64,000 bases of DNA from Acidovorax sp. Leaf191 (lineage in GTDB: Bacteria; Pseudomonadota; Gammaproteobacteria; Burkholderiales; Burkholderiaceae_C): positions 2,532 through 66,531 of the forward strand of contig NZ_LMPT01000021.1 in the NCBI RefSeq assembly GCF_001424425.1, given 5' to 3'. Of the stretch, positions 55,973-63,703 are shown in pieces. The notes beneath the pieces are model-generated. The model was not told where the DNA came from, ran no database searches, and worked only from the letters and a program-made list of their open reading frames with translations. Each line of letters starts with the position of its first letter. Position 1 is the first letter of the stretch. The position numbers and the translations under genes are program-made.

Positions 55973-56839
55973 ATGGCGACCACAGCACATGCAAGCAGCC
56001 CGGCAACGTCGGCCGCGTACTTTCCGCCGCTCGATGCGCTGCCGGGCCGGGGCCGTGTGGCGGGCAAGGTGGCGCTGGTGTTCGGTGGCGGCTCGTCCGG
56101 CCCCGGCTGGGGCAACGGCAAGGCCGCGGCCATGGTCTATGCCCGCGAGGGCGCGCGCGTGGCGGTGGTGGACATCCGCCGCGAGGCGGCCGAGGAAACC
56201 CGTGCGCAGCTGTACGCCGAAGGCTTCGACACCGAGGCCTATGCGGCCGACGTGACGGACTCCGCCGCCGTGGCCGACGTGGTGCGGCGCGTGCATGCAC
56301 GCTACGGCGCCATCGACATCCTGCACAACAACGTGGGCATCACGCGCATGGGCAGCGTGGTCGACATGGACGAAGCTACGTGGCAGCAGGTGATCGACAC
56401 CAACCTCACGGGCGTGTTCCTGACCTGCAAGCACGTGGTGCCGGTGATGCTGGCGCGGGGGCGTGGCGCCATCGTCAACATCTCGTCGCTGGCCTCGCAG
56501 CAGATCAACAGCTACCCGTACACACCGTACTACGCGGCCAAGGCGGGGCTCAACCACCTGACGCGTGCGCTGGCCGTGCAGTACGCGGCGCAGGGCATCC
56601 GCGCCAATGCGGTGCTGCCGGGCGTCATCGACACGCCGCTCATCCACCAGCAGATCGCCGGCCGGTTCGCCAGCACCGAAGACATGCTGCGCACCCGCAA
56701 TGCCGCCAGCCCCATGGGTCGCATGGGCCAGGCCTGGGACGTGGCCTACACGGCGCTGTTTCTGGCGAGCGACGAGGCACGCTACGTGACGGGCGTGTGC
56801 ATTCCGGTGGATGGTGGCAAGGCCTGCACGGGCAAGTAG
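55973..56839 (+). CDS. Short-chain dehydrogenase/reductase (SDR)
   Basis: A 288-residue NAD(P)-dependent oxidoreductase. The coenzyme motif is unusual: LVFGGGSSGPGWGNGKA replaces the normal TGxxxGIG and has a few extra residues. The NNVG motif, the catalytic Ser in NISSLAS and the YxxxK pair in YYAAKAG are in place, and the C-terminus ends VTGVCIPVDGGKACTGK. An N-terminal tail of about 25 residues precedes the core. It lies 45 bases after the duplicated protein. In the pathway it probably oxidises a hydroxyl group to a ketone before or after C-C cleavage. Confidence 0.92.
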   Translation: MATTAHASSPATSAAYFPPLDALPGRGRVAGKVALVFGGGSSGPGWGNGKAAAMVYAREGARVAVVDIRREAAEETRAQLYAEGFDTEAYAADVTDSAAVADVVRRVHARYGAIDILHNNVGITRMGSVVDMDEATWQQVIDTNLTGVFLTCKHVVPVMLARGRGAIVNISSLASQQINSYPYTPYYAAKAGLNHLTRALAVQYAAQGIRANAVLPGVIDTPLIHQQIAGRFASTEDMLRTRNAASPMGRMGQAWDVAYTALFLASDEARYVTGVCIPVDGGKACTGK

Positions 56840-56915
56840 AGGCCGCCCAGGTTTCAGTTTCAGGTTCCAGGATTCATTGATCCTTTCATTCCAACAATCG
56901 CAGGAGACAACACCC

Positions 56916-57908
56916 ATGAACACGCAACGAATGAACCGCCGCACCGCCGCCGGCGTCGCACTGGCACTGCTGGGGGTCGCAGCCGTGCTGCCCGCCGCCG
57001 CGCAGGGCGCCTTCCCAGACAAGCCGATCAAGCTGGTGGTGCCCTTCCCACCGGGCGGCACGTCGGACATCAGCGGCCGGGTGCTGGCCGATGCGTTGTC
57101 CAAGGAGCTGGGCCAGCCGGTGATCGTGGAGAACAAGGCCGGTGCGGGCGGCTCGGTGGGTGCGCGCTTCGTGGCCGAGGCCAAGGCCGACGGGTACACG
57201 CTGCTGCTGGGCACCACCAGCACCAACGGCACGAATTCGGCGGTGTACAAGAACCTGAGCTTCGATGCGCTCAAGAGCTTCACGCCCATTACGCGCATCC
57301 TGTCGGTGCCGGGGGTGCTGGCCATCAACAAGAGCTTTCCGGCCAAGAACTATGCGGAGTTCGCCAAGCTGGTGGGGCAGTCGCCGGGCAAGTTTTCGTA
57401 CGCATCGTCGGGCAATGGCGGCGCCACCCACATGGCCATGGAGTACTACAAGTCGCTCAGCGGCCTGCGCGTGGTGCATGTGCCATACCGCGGCACGGGC
57501 CCGGCGCTGAACGACGTGATCGGCGGGCAGGTCGAGATGATCTACGACACCCTGGCGTCTTCGATGCCGCACATCAAGTCGGGCAACCTGGTGCCCATGG
57601 CCCTGGCCACTCCCCAGCGCCTGAAAGAGCTGCCCGACGTGCCCACGTTCGCCGAGCTGGGCCTCAAGAGCGCCAACGAAGGCTTCTGGAACGGCGTGCT
57701 GGCCCCCGCCGGCTTGCCGGCCGATGTGCTGGACAAACTGCACGGCGGCATCGTGCGGGCACTGCGCACGCAGGCCGTACAAGACAAGTTCGCGGCGGCC
57801 GGTGCCATTGCGGTCGAGGACACGCCCGCAGCCTTCACCAAGATCATTGCCGACGACATCGTGAAGTGGAAGAAGGTGGCCGAGACCAGCCACATCACGG
57901 CCGACTGA
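56916..57908 (+). CDS. Bug/TctC-family periplasmic receptor (third in window)
   Basis: A 330-residue receptor with signal peptide (MNTQRMNRRTAAGVALALLGVAAVLPAAAQG). IKLVVPFPPGGTSDISGR and ENKAGAGGSVGARFVAEA are the typical carboxylate-pocket segments. AGGAGA lies ten bases before the ATG. It closes the IclR-controlled operon and probably captures the compound that the ligase then activates. As with the other two receptors, no TctA/TctB genes are near. Confidence 0.93.
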   Translation: MNTQRMNRRTAAGVALALLGVAAVLPAAAQGAFPDKPIKLVVPFPPGGTSDISGRVLADALSKELGQPVIVENKAGAGGSVGARFVAEAKADGYTLLLGTTSTNGTNSAVYKNLSFDALKSFTPITRILSVPGVLAINKSFPAKNYAEFAKLVGQSPGKFSYASSGNGGATHMAMEYYKSLSGLRVVHVPYRGTGPALNDVIGGQVEMIYDTLASSMPHIKSGNLVPMALATPQRLKELPDVPTFAELGLKSANEGFWNGVLAPAGLPADVLDKLHGGIVRALRTQAVQDKFAAAGAIAVEDTPAAFTKIIADDIVKWKKVAETSHITAD

Positions 57909-58030
57909 GCTGCTCACGCTTTGACGGACCGGCTCGCTGGCGGCGTGGCGCGCCGAGCCCTCGCGCCCCTGCATGGCCGCACTGCCGATTGGCGTCGGGC
58001 GGCGCGCCAGTGGCCCGCTATAACCCTTGC

Positions 58031-58981
58031 ATGACTCTTTCCTGGATTGCCTGGGCGTGGATACCGCTGACGCTGTGGGCCGCATTGGCACAGACCGCAC
58101 GCAACGCCGCCCAGCGCTCGCTCACCGCCGAGCTGGGCACGCTGGCTGCCACGCTGGTGCGCTTTCTGTACGGCCTGCCGCTGGCCACGGCCTGGGTGGC
58201 GGGGCTGACCTTCTGGGGCGCGGGCGGCATTCCACAGTTCAACGGGGTGTATGCCGCGTGGCTCGCCATGGGCGCGCTCACCCAGGTGGGGGCCACGGCG
58301 TTCCTGCTCTTGGCCATGAAGGAGCGCAACTTCGTGCTCGCCGTGGCGTATTCCAAGACCGAGGTACTGCAGGTGGCGCTGTTCTCGGCCGTGCTGCTGC
58401 ACGAGCTGCCCGGGCCGCTCGCGCTGGGCGCCATGGCTGCGGCCACTGTCGGCGTGGTGCTGCTGTCGCTGCCGCCGGGCGGTTGGCGGGCGCTGCGCGC
58501 CGGGTCTTCGGCCACGGCAGGGCAGGGCAGCGGCCGGCTGGTGGTGTACGGGCTGGCTTCGGGCGCGTGCTTTGCGCTGGCGAGTGTCGGTTTCCGCGGG
58601 GCATCGCTGGCGCTGGCCGAGGTGAACGCGGGCGTGGCGCCGTGGGTGGCCGGGGCCTGGGGCGTGTTCTGGGCGCAGCTGCTGCAGTCGGTGGTGCTGG
58701 GCGGCTGGCTGCTGGCGCGGCAGCCCGGGGTGGCCGGCGCCATCGCGCGGGCCTGGCGCATGTCGGTGGTGGCGGGGTCGATGGGTGCGGTGGCTTCCAT
58801 TGCCTGGTTCACGGCCTATGCCATGCGGCCCGCGTCGGACGTGCGCACGCTGGGGCTGGTGGAGGTGCTGTTCAGCTACCTGGTGTCGCGCCGCGTGTTC
58901 CGGGAAAGCCTCACCCGCACCGAAGGCGCCGGGCTGGCGCTGGTGCTGGCCGGGCTGGTGGGCATCTGCGCGCAGTGGTAG
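58031..58981 (+). CDS. DMT/EamA-family membrane transporter
   Basis: A 316-residue integral membrane protein with ten predicted helices in two EamA repeats, the drug/metabolite transporter layout. Visible features are AYSKTEVLQVALFSAVLLHE in helices 3-4 of the first repeat and the matching TLGLVEVLFSYLVSRRVFRES near the C-terminus. Such proteins export amino acids or other metabolites. The substrate is unknown. It lies 122 bases after the Bug receptor gene on the same strand and is convergent with the cytochrome c gene 20 bases on. Confidence 0.9.
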   Translation: MTLSWIAWAWIPLTLWAALAQTARNAAQRSLTAELGTLAATLVRFLYGLPLATAWVAGLTFWGAGGIPQFNGVYAAWLAMGALTQVGATAFLLLAMKERNFVLAVAYSKTEVLQVALFSAVLLHELPGPLALGAMAAATVGVVLLSLPPGGWRALRAGSSATAGQGSGRLVVYGLASGACFALASVGFRGASLALAEVNAGVAPWVAGAWGVFWAQLLQSVVLGGWLLARQPGVAGAIARAWRMSVVAGSMGAVASIAWFTAYAMRPASDVRTLGLVEVLFSYLVSRRVFRESLTRTEGAGLALVLAGLVGICAQW

Positions 58982-59000
58982 GCGGGCTTCACCGTCAGCG

Positions 59001-59411
59001 TCAAGGCAGGCGCTTCAGGGTGGCCAGGTACGCCACCACGTCTTCCCGGTCGCGCTCGCTGTCCAGGCTGTAGTCCATGCCCTGGCCGGGGATCAGCGCC
59101 TCCGGGTCCGTGAGCCAGGCTTTCAGCGTGGGGCGCGTCCACAGGATCCGGCTGTTGCGCAGTGCGGGCGAATAGTCGAAGTCCTTGAGCGCACCGGCGC
59201 GCCGCCCCACCACGCCGCGGTGTGCGGGGCCGTCCTGGTGGGTGTCGATGCTGTGGCAGCTGGCGCAGTGCGCGGCATACACGGCGCGACCGCGTTCTAC
59301 CGACTGGGCCAGCGCCGGGCTGCCACCGGCGGCAAACAGGACGGCCAGCAGCCAGGGGGCCCAGAGTGTGTGCGCACTGACAGGCGTGCGGCCTGGAAAT
59401 GTAGAGGTCAT
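59001..59411 (-). CDS. Class-I cytochrome c
   Basis: A 136-residue periplasmic electron carrier. A signal peptide of about 36 residues ends at PALAQS. The haem-binding motif CASCH is at 49-53, and the distal ligand Met112 is in IPGQGMDYSL. The layout is that of mitochondrial-like c-type or c2 cytochromes (KAWLTDPEALIPGQGM). It is divergent from the ECF sigma gene 191 bases away. It may belong to the same electron-transfer or stress module as the exported haem proteins downstream. Confidence 0.93.
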   Translation of the reverse strand: MTSTFPGRTPVSAHTLWAPWLLAVLFAAGGSPALAQSVERGRAVYAAHCASCHSIDTHQDGPAHRGVVGRRAGALKDFDYSPALRNSRILWTRPTLKAWLTDPEALIPGQGMDYSLDSERDREDVVAYLATLKRLP

Positions 59412-59516
59412 CAGATGTGGGGTATGGCTTCCCCTTCTGTACGGACGGCGTGGCGGTCTGGATTCACCGCCCCCGCAGGACTGGCGGGTTTTATCTCACG
59501 CAGGGTGTCGGATTGC

Positions 59517-59545
59517 TGAATCCAAAGCGCTGGCTGTGGCGTATT
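59517..59545 (+). promoter_or_regulatory. Candidate ECF sigma promoter upstream of the sigma gene
   Basis: TGAATCC (59517-59523) is separated by 16 bases from CGTATT (59540-59545). The start codon at 59603 is 57 bases further on. The same TGAATCC-N16-CGTA arrangement lies before the DUF3034 gene (61115-61143). This pattern resembles -35/-10 elements of ECF promoters. Confidence 0.6.
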
Positions 59546-59602
59546 CACCTACAGAGGATGCCTTTGCATCGAGAAGATCGACCAATCCCAGAGAATGGGC
59601 GC

Positions 59603-60178
59603 ATGAGCACCCTGTACACCGACAGTGACCTGATGAACCTCCTAGACCGCATCGCCGCGCAGGACGAAACCGCGCTCAAAAGCCTGTACGAGAGCACCTC
59701 GTCCCGGCTTTTTGGCCTGGCGATGCGCGTGGTGCGCAACCGCGATGCGGCCGAGGATGTACTGCAGGAGTCCTTCCTGACCATCTGGCGGTCTGCCGGC
59801 AACTACCGCGCGTCGCTCAGCCCGCCGATGGCGTGGATGGGGCTCATCGTGCGCAGCCGGGCGCTCGACGCCCTGCGCAAGCGCAGCAGCGACCGGGCCG
59901 ACCTGATGAACGAGCTGGACGACGCCCTGGCCGACACGCTGGAGGGCGACAGCACCAACCCCATGGACGCGACCGACGCCAGCGAGCAGGCCTTTGCGCT
60001 GCACCAGTGCCTGGGCAAGCTCGACAACAAGCAGCGTGAGGTGGTCAGCCTGGCCTACCTGCGCGACCTGAGCCACGGCGACCTCGCCGATCAGCTCAAA
60101 CTGCCTTTGGGCACCGTCAAGACCTGGATCCGGCGCGGGCTGGAGCAGTTGCGCGCCTGCATGGCGCGGTATGCCTGA
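59603..60178 (+). CDS. ECF-type RNA polymerase sigma factor
   Basis: A 191-residue sigma factor with only regions 2 and 4, as for the extracytoplasmic-function group. Region 2 is at about 25-90 (YESTSSRLFGLAMRVVRNRDAAEDVLQESFLTIWR) and region 4 at about 130-185 (QREVVSLAYLRDLSHGDLADQLKLPLGTVKTWIRRGLEQLR). The ATG at 59603 (MSTLYTDSD) starts just before region 2. The next gene encodes its membrane anti-sigma factor, 16 bases on. A promoter-like motif upstream that recurs before the DUF3034 gene suggests that it directs its own expression and that gene's. Confidence 0.95.
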   Translation: MSTLYTDSDLMNLLDRIAAQDETALKSLYESTSSRLFGLAMRVVRNRDAAEDVLQESFLTIWRSAGNYRASLSPPMAWMGLIVRSRALDALRKRSSDRADLMNELDDALADTLEGDSTNPMDATDASEQAFALHQCLGKLDNKQREVVSLAYLRDLSHGDLADQLKLPLGTVKTWIRRGLEQLRACMARYA

Positions 60179-60194
60179 GCCAGGAGGACTCGCC

Positions 60195-60986
60195 ATGAAT
60201 ATCTCCCGACACCCTGAACTGCTCGACCGGCTGGCGGCCAGCTACGCACTGGGCACGCTGCGCGGCGGCGCGCGCCGCCGGTTCGAAACCCTGGCCCGTG
60301 ACCAGGCCCCCGTGCGGGCCGCTGCGCTGGTGTGGCAAAGCCGGTGGTCCGGCCTGACCGAGCTGCAGGAGCTGGCCCAGCCGTCTTCGCACGTCTGGAC
60401 CCGCATCCACAACCTGGTCGAGGCGGACAAGGCCGCGCAGGCCATGCAGGCCGCCCATGCAGCCCCGGCGCCAGCGCCCGCCAGCAGCTGGTGGCACAGC
60501 CTGCTGGTGTGGCGCGGCGCGGCCGCCGCAGGTGCGCTGGCCACGGTGGCGGCGGTGGCCGTCGGCGTGCAGGTGCACGGCGCGCTCAAGGCCACGTCGG
60601 GCCAGCAGATCGCCACGCTGCAGCAGCAACTGCAGGCCACCCCGCAGATCCAGTACGTGGCCGTGCTGGCGGACGACAAGGCGGCTGCATCGATGCTGGT
60701 CACCTTCGACCCCAAGAACAACCAGTTGGTGCTGCAGCGCGTGGGCGGCTTCCAGGAAGGCGCCGACAAGTCGCTGCAGCTGTGGGCACTGCCGCCCTCG
60801 GGCGGGCCGCGGTCGCTCGGAGTGCTGGGGCAGGAAAAGCTGCTCAAGCTGGTGGCGGGCGAATCCGACGTCCGGCAGGTGCCGGCGCTGGCCATCAGCC
60901 TGGAGCCCAAGGGTGGCGTGCCCAGCGCCACAGGGCCCACCGGGCCGGTGCTGTTCAAGGGCGAGCTGATCCAGCGCACGCTGTAG
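60195..60986 (+). CDS. Anti-sigma factor (RskA/ChrR-like)
   Basis: A 263-residue membrane-bound anti-sigma factor. The N-terminal cytosolic part (1-80) has the helical anti-sigma domain (PELLDRLAASYALGTLRGGARRRFETLAR). A single transmembrane helix follows (about 107-129). The periplasmic C-terminus is the RskA-type domain (QLWALPPSGGPRSLGVL). The ATG at 60195 is preferred because AGGAGG lies seven bases upstream. An in-frame ATG eight codons earlier would overlap the sigma gene. Release of the sigma factor probably depends on a periplasmic signal. Confidence 0.9.
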   Translation: MNISRHPELLDRLAASYALGTLRGGARRRFETLARDQAPVRAAALVWQSRWSGLTELQELAQPSSHVWTRIHNLVEADKAAQAMQAAHAAPAPAPASSWWHSLLVWRGAAAAGALATVAAVAVGVQVHGALKATSGQQIATLQQQLQATPQIQYVAVLADDKAAASMLVTFDPKNNQLVLQRVGGFQEGADKSLQLWALPPSGGPRSLGVLGQEKLLKLVAGESDVRQVPALAISLEPKGGVPSATGPTGPVLFKGELIQRTL

Positions 60987-61114
60987 CGTTCGTCGCGTTA
61001 ATCGCGCCCTTCGCGTTCCACGAGGGTGGGATGCGCGGGCGCCATGGCGCCTGCGGACCAGGCCACTCAGCGTTTCGATCTTCCTCAGTGGCCCGCAAAA
61101 ATTTCTGTCGTTTT

Positions 61115-61143
61115 TGAATCCAGCGTGTTCCGCGGTCCGTAAG
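61115..61143 (+). promoter_or_regulatory. Candidate ECF sigma promoter upstream of the DUF3034 gene
   Basis: TGAATCC (61115-61121) and CGTAAG (61138-61143) with a 16-base spacer match the arrangement upstream of the sigma gene. The start codon at 61192 lies 48 bases further. An inverted repeat GTAAGT-N14-ACTTAC (61139-61164) overlaps the -10-like part. Confidence 0.6.
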
Positions 61144-61191
61144 TTGGGTGCAACATCCACTTACAAGCATTCCAACCGTTGGGAGATCACG

Positions 61192-62124
61192 ATGAAACAC
61201 AGGCTCCACTGCATCCTGCTGGCCGCGCTGGCCCTGGGCGCCGGCCTTGCGCAGGCCGACACCGGCAAGCTCTTGCTGACGGGGGGCGTCAGCACCATAG
61301 GCGGCTCGGCCGGCGGCGGGCTCACGCCCTGGGCCGTGATCGGCACCAACGCCACGGCGGGCGAGGTCGGCTACAGCGGCTACGTCACGCGGGCGGCCAC
61401 GCAGGACTACAGCCTCAACGGCTACGGCGTGGCCGTCGGCCTGCATGACCGCGTGGAGCTGTCGCTGGCCCGGCAGGATTTCGATGCCTCGCCCGCGCTG
61501 GCGCTCAACGGCATCGCGCCCTTCGGCGTCACGCCCGGCCAGCACATCAAGATGGACGTGGTCGGCATCAAGGTGAAGGTGGCGGGCGACGCCATTCTGG
61601 ATGCCGACAGCCTCATGCCGCAGATCGCGGTGGGCCTGGAGCACAAGCGCACGCACCCGGGCTCCATCGGGTCGGTGCTGGACTTTCTGGGCACCAGGAC
61701 CAGTGGCACCGATGTGTATGTGAGCGCCACCAAACTGCTGCTCGCGCAAAGCCTGCTCGTCAACGGCACGCTGCGCTACACCAACGCGAACCAGAACGGC
61801 CTGCTGGGCTTCGGCTCGGCCGCACCGGGCAAGAACAGCCGCAGTCTGCAGCCCGAGTTCTCCATCGCCTATTTGTTGAGTAAAAACCTGGCCGTGGGCG
61901 CCGAGTACCGCTTCAAACCCAACAACCTGCAGGCGCTGGGCGCCGCCGCCGGCCTGGGCGCCGCGCTGCGCGAGGACGACTGGAAGGACATCTTCATCGC
62001 CTGGGCGCCGACCAAGAACGTGTCGCTCACGCTTGCCTACGTGGACCTGGGGCGCATCGTGCCGGGCATCACCAACAACCGCCGCCAGACAGGCTATTAC
62101 CTGTCGGCCCAAGTCGCGTTCTGA
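61192..62124 (+). CDS. DUF3034-family outer-membrane protein
   Basis: A 310-residue exported protein. A signal peptide (MKHRLHCILLAALALGAGLAQA) is followed by alternating hydrophobic/polar strands typical of an outer-membrane beta-barrel. The protein ends in AQVAF, a C-terminal aromatic as in barrels. Family DUF3034 has no known function. It is the first gene of a probable operon with an exported haemoglobin and a cupredoxin-like protein, behind a candidate ECF promoter. It could be a pore serving the same stress response. Confidence 0.85.
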   Translation: MKHRLHCILLAALALGAGLAQADTGKLLLTGGVSTIGGSAGGGLTPWAVIGTNATAGEVGYSGYVTRAATQDYSLNGYGVAVGLHDRVELSLARQDFDASPALALNGIAPFGVTPGQHIKMDVVGIKVKVAGDAILDADSLMPQIAVGLEHKRTHPGSIGSVLDFLGTRTSGTDVYVSATKLLLAQSLLVNGTLRYTNANQNGLLGFGSAAPGKNSRSLQPEFSIAYLLSKNLAVGAEYRFKPNNLQALGAAAGLGAALREDDWKDIFIAWAPTKNVSLTLAYVDLGRIVPGITNNRRQTGYYLSAQVAF

Positions 62125-62152
62125 CGTACTGAGTGACGCACCGGAGTCCCCC

Positions 62153-62632
62153 ATGATGAACAAACACCCCCTCCTCGCCTTGGGCCTGGCCGCGATGGCC
62201 TGCATGGGCGCCCCTGCCGCGCTGGCGCAGGCCGCACCTGCGCCCAACGCCACCATGGCCGCAACGGCAGCACCCGCAGGCCTGTACCAGGCGCTTGGCG
62301 AAAAGCCCGGCATCACCCGCCTGATGGACGACTTCGTGAACCGGGTCGTGAAGGATCCGCGCATCGGCGGGCACTTCAAGGATGTGAAGCCCCAGGCGCT
62401 CAAGGACAGCCTGACCGACCAGATCTGCCAGCTCAGCGGCGGGCCTTGCAAGTATGAAGGCGCCGACATGAAATCGGCCCATGCCGACATGGACATCAAC
62501 AAGGGCCACTTCAACGCCCTGGTGGAGGTGCTGCAAAGCGCCATGGATGCCCAGGGCATACCCTTCGTCCAGCAAAACCGCCTGCTGGCCCTGCTCGCGC
62601 CCATGCACCGCGACGTCATCACCATCCGCTGA
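62153..62632 (+). CDS. Group-1 truncated haemoglobin with signal peptide
   Basis: A 159-residue protein. The first 25 residues (MMNKHPLLALGLAAMACMGAPAALA) look like a signal peptide, unusual for truncated haemoglobins, which are mostly cytosolic. The globin part (about 43-159) has LYQALGEKPGITRLMDDFVNRVVKDPRI and the proximal His in INKGHFNALVEVL. Known members bind O2 or NO and detoxify NO or peroxide. It starts 28 bases after the DUF3034 gene. If exported, it would handle gases or reactive species in the periplasm together with the neighbouring copper and haem proteins. Confidence 0.9.
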   Translation: MMNKHPLLALGLAAMACMGAPAALAQAAPAPNATMAATAAPAGLYQALGEKPGITRLMDDFVNRVVKDPRIGGHFKDVKPQALKDSLTDQICQLSGGPCKYEGADMKSAHADMDINKGHFNALVEVLQSAMDAQGIPFVQQNRLLALLAPMHRDVITIR

Positions 62633-62638
62633 ATCGCC

Positions 62639-63397
62639 ATGAAAAACACTATTGTTTTGATAGCTGCTTGCGCTGTGTGGACGAGCGTCAGCGCCGGAAA
62701 TGTCCAGATCCAGGTGCTGGACCGCGACGGCAAGCCCGTGCCCGACGCTGTGGTGGTGGTCTACCCCGGGGCCGCTACAGGCGCGCAGCCCAGCCTGCTG
62801 CAGGCCAGCCCCACCATCGAGCAGGAAAAGATGCGCTTCGTGCCCGCCGTGACGGTGGTGCCCGCGGGTGCCACGGTGCGCTTTACCAACCAGGACCGGT
62901 GGGACCACCACGTGCGGGGCAACCCCACGGGCGCGGCAGCGGCGGGTGCTGCTGCATCCGCCAGCAGCAACTTCGAACTGCGCCTGGCCGGCAAGGCCGA
63001 CGGCAAGCCCGCCAACTTTGCCGACGTGAAGCTGGACGCGCCCGGCGTAGTGCTGCTGGGCTGCCACCTGCACGGCTCCATGCGCGGCCATGTGTTCGTG
63101 ACCGATTCGGCCTGGACGCTCAAGACCGACAACGACGGCATCGCACGCTTCCCGGCCGTGCCGGACGGCGGCGCCCAGGTGCGCGTGTGGCATGCCGAAC
63201 AACTGGTGGACCTGCCGCGCAAGGCGCTGAACGTGGTGCCCGGCCCGGTGCTGGACACCGTGCAACTGAGCGTGGTGCCCCGCGTGCGCCGCGCACCGGC
63301 CGCCACGCCAGCCACGCCTTCCAATACGCCGGGTGGCCCGGCGGGGTCGTACAGCCTGGCGCCTGCGCATGGTGGGCATGCGCATTCCGGGAGCTGA
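62639..63397 (+). CDS. Cupredoxin-like exported protein (methylamine-utilisation-type)
   Basis: A 252-residue exported protein. After the signal peptide (MKNTIVLIAACAVWTSVSAG) comes a cupredoxin-like fold with candidate copper ligands His90/91 (WDHHVRG) and Cys142, His145 and Met148 (GCHLHGSMRGH). That is the pattern of plastocyanin-type copper sites. Proteins like this are often named 'methylamine utilisation protein'. A second, more variable domain ends with a Gly/His-rich tail (PAHGGHAHSGS). It starts seven bases after the haemoglobin gene. A copy of the GCTAT-N7-ATAGC element encodes part of its signal peptide. Confidence 0.85.
   Translation: MKNTIVLIAACAVWTSVSAGNVQIQVLDRDGKPVPDAVVVVYPGAATGAQPSLLQASPTIEQEKMRFVPAVTVVPAGATVRFTNQDRWDHHVRGNPTGAAAAGAAASASSNFELRLAGKADGKPANFADVKLDAPGVVLLGCHLHGSMRGHVFVTDSAWTLKTDNDGIARFPAVPDGGAQVRVWHAEQLVDLPRKALNVVPGPVLDTVQLSVVPRVRRAPAATPATPSNTPGGPAGSYSLAPAHGGHAHSGS
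62648..62674 (+). repeat. GCTAT-N7-ATAGC dispersed element, copy 6 (encodes a signal peptide)
   Basis: ACTATTGTTTTGATAGC (62648-62664) is followed by TGCTTGCGCT. It starts nine bases after the first base of the start codon of the cupredoxin-like gene and is translated as TIVLIAACA. Confidence 0.7.
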
Positions 63398-63703
63398 CCG
63401 GTCGTCGCAGGGCAGGGCGTTCAAGCGCGCCTTCGCCCTCGGCCTCGCCCTTGGGCCCGGCCTGCACTTCATTGCACCACCCACACCGTTCACGCTGAGC
63501 TTGTCGAAGCGCATCGCAGGGCTTCGACAGCTCAGCCCGAACGGCTTGTGGTCCGAGCGAATGGTTGCCCGAAAGGTTGATTACCCGAGCGGGTGTTTAT
63601 CGGAAAGGGTCGTTGCCCGAGAGGCCGGTCGGGTGAACACATCGTTTTCGGAGCGCCGGGCGGGGCGGGCAGTTCAGCCTGCGCCGCTCACTCCTTGCGC
63701 GCC
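63398..63703. other. Intergenic region with repeat, no gene
   Basis: About 306 bases between convergent genes. They contain a 59-base inverted-repeat element (63486-63544) and several copies of a GCCCGA/CCCGAG-like motif between about 63570 and 63640. I see no supported coding sequence. Confidence 0.7.
63486..63544. repeat. Inverted-repeat element (CCGTTC...GAGCTTGTCGAAGC / GCTTCGACAGCTC...GAACGG)
   Basis: Two imperfectly complementary arms of about 25 bases flank a nine-base centre. The GCTTCGACA(A/G)GCTCAGCCCGAACGG type of sequence is a common dispersed intergenic palindrome in proteobacteria. It lies between two convergent genes, where it could end both transcripts. Confidence 0.75.

Noticed and set aside
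19679..57908. The three Bug receptors as parts of complete tripartite transporters
   Set aside because: No TctA- or TctB-like membrane protein gene is present anywhere in the window.
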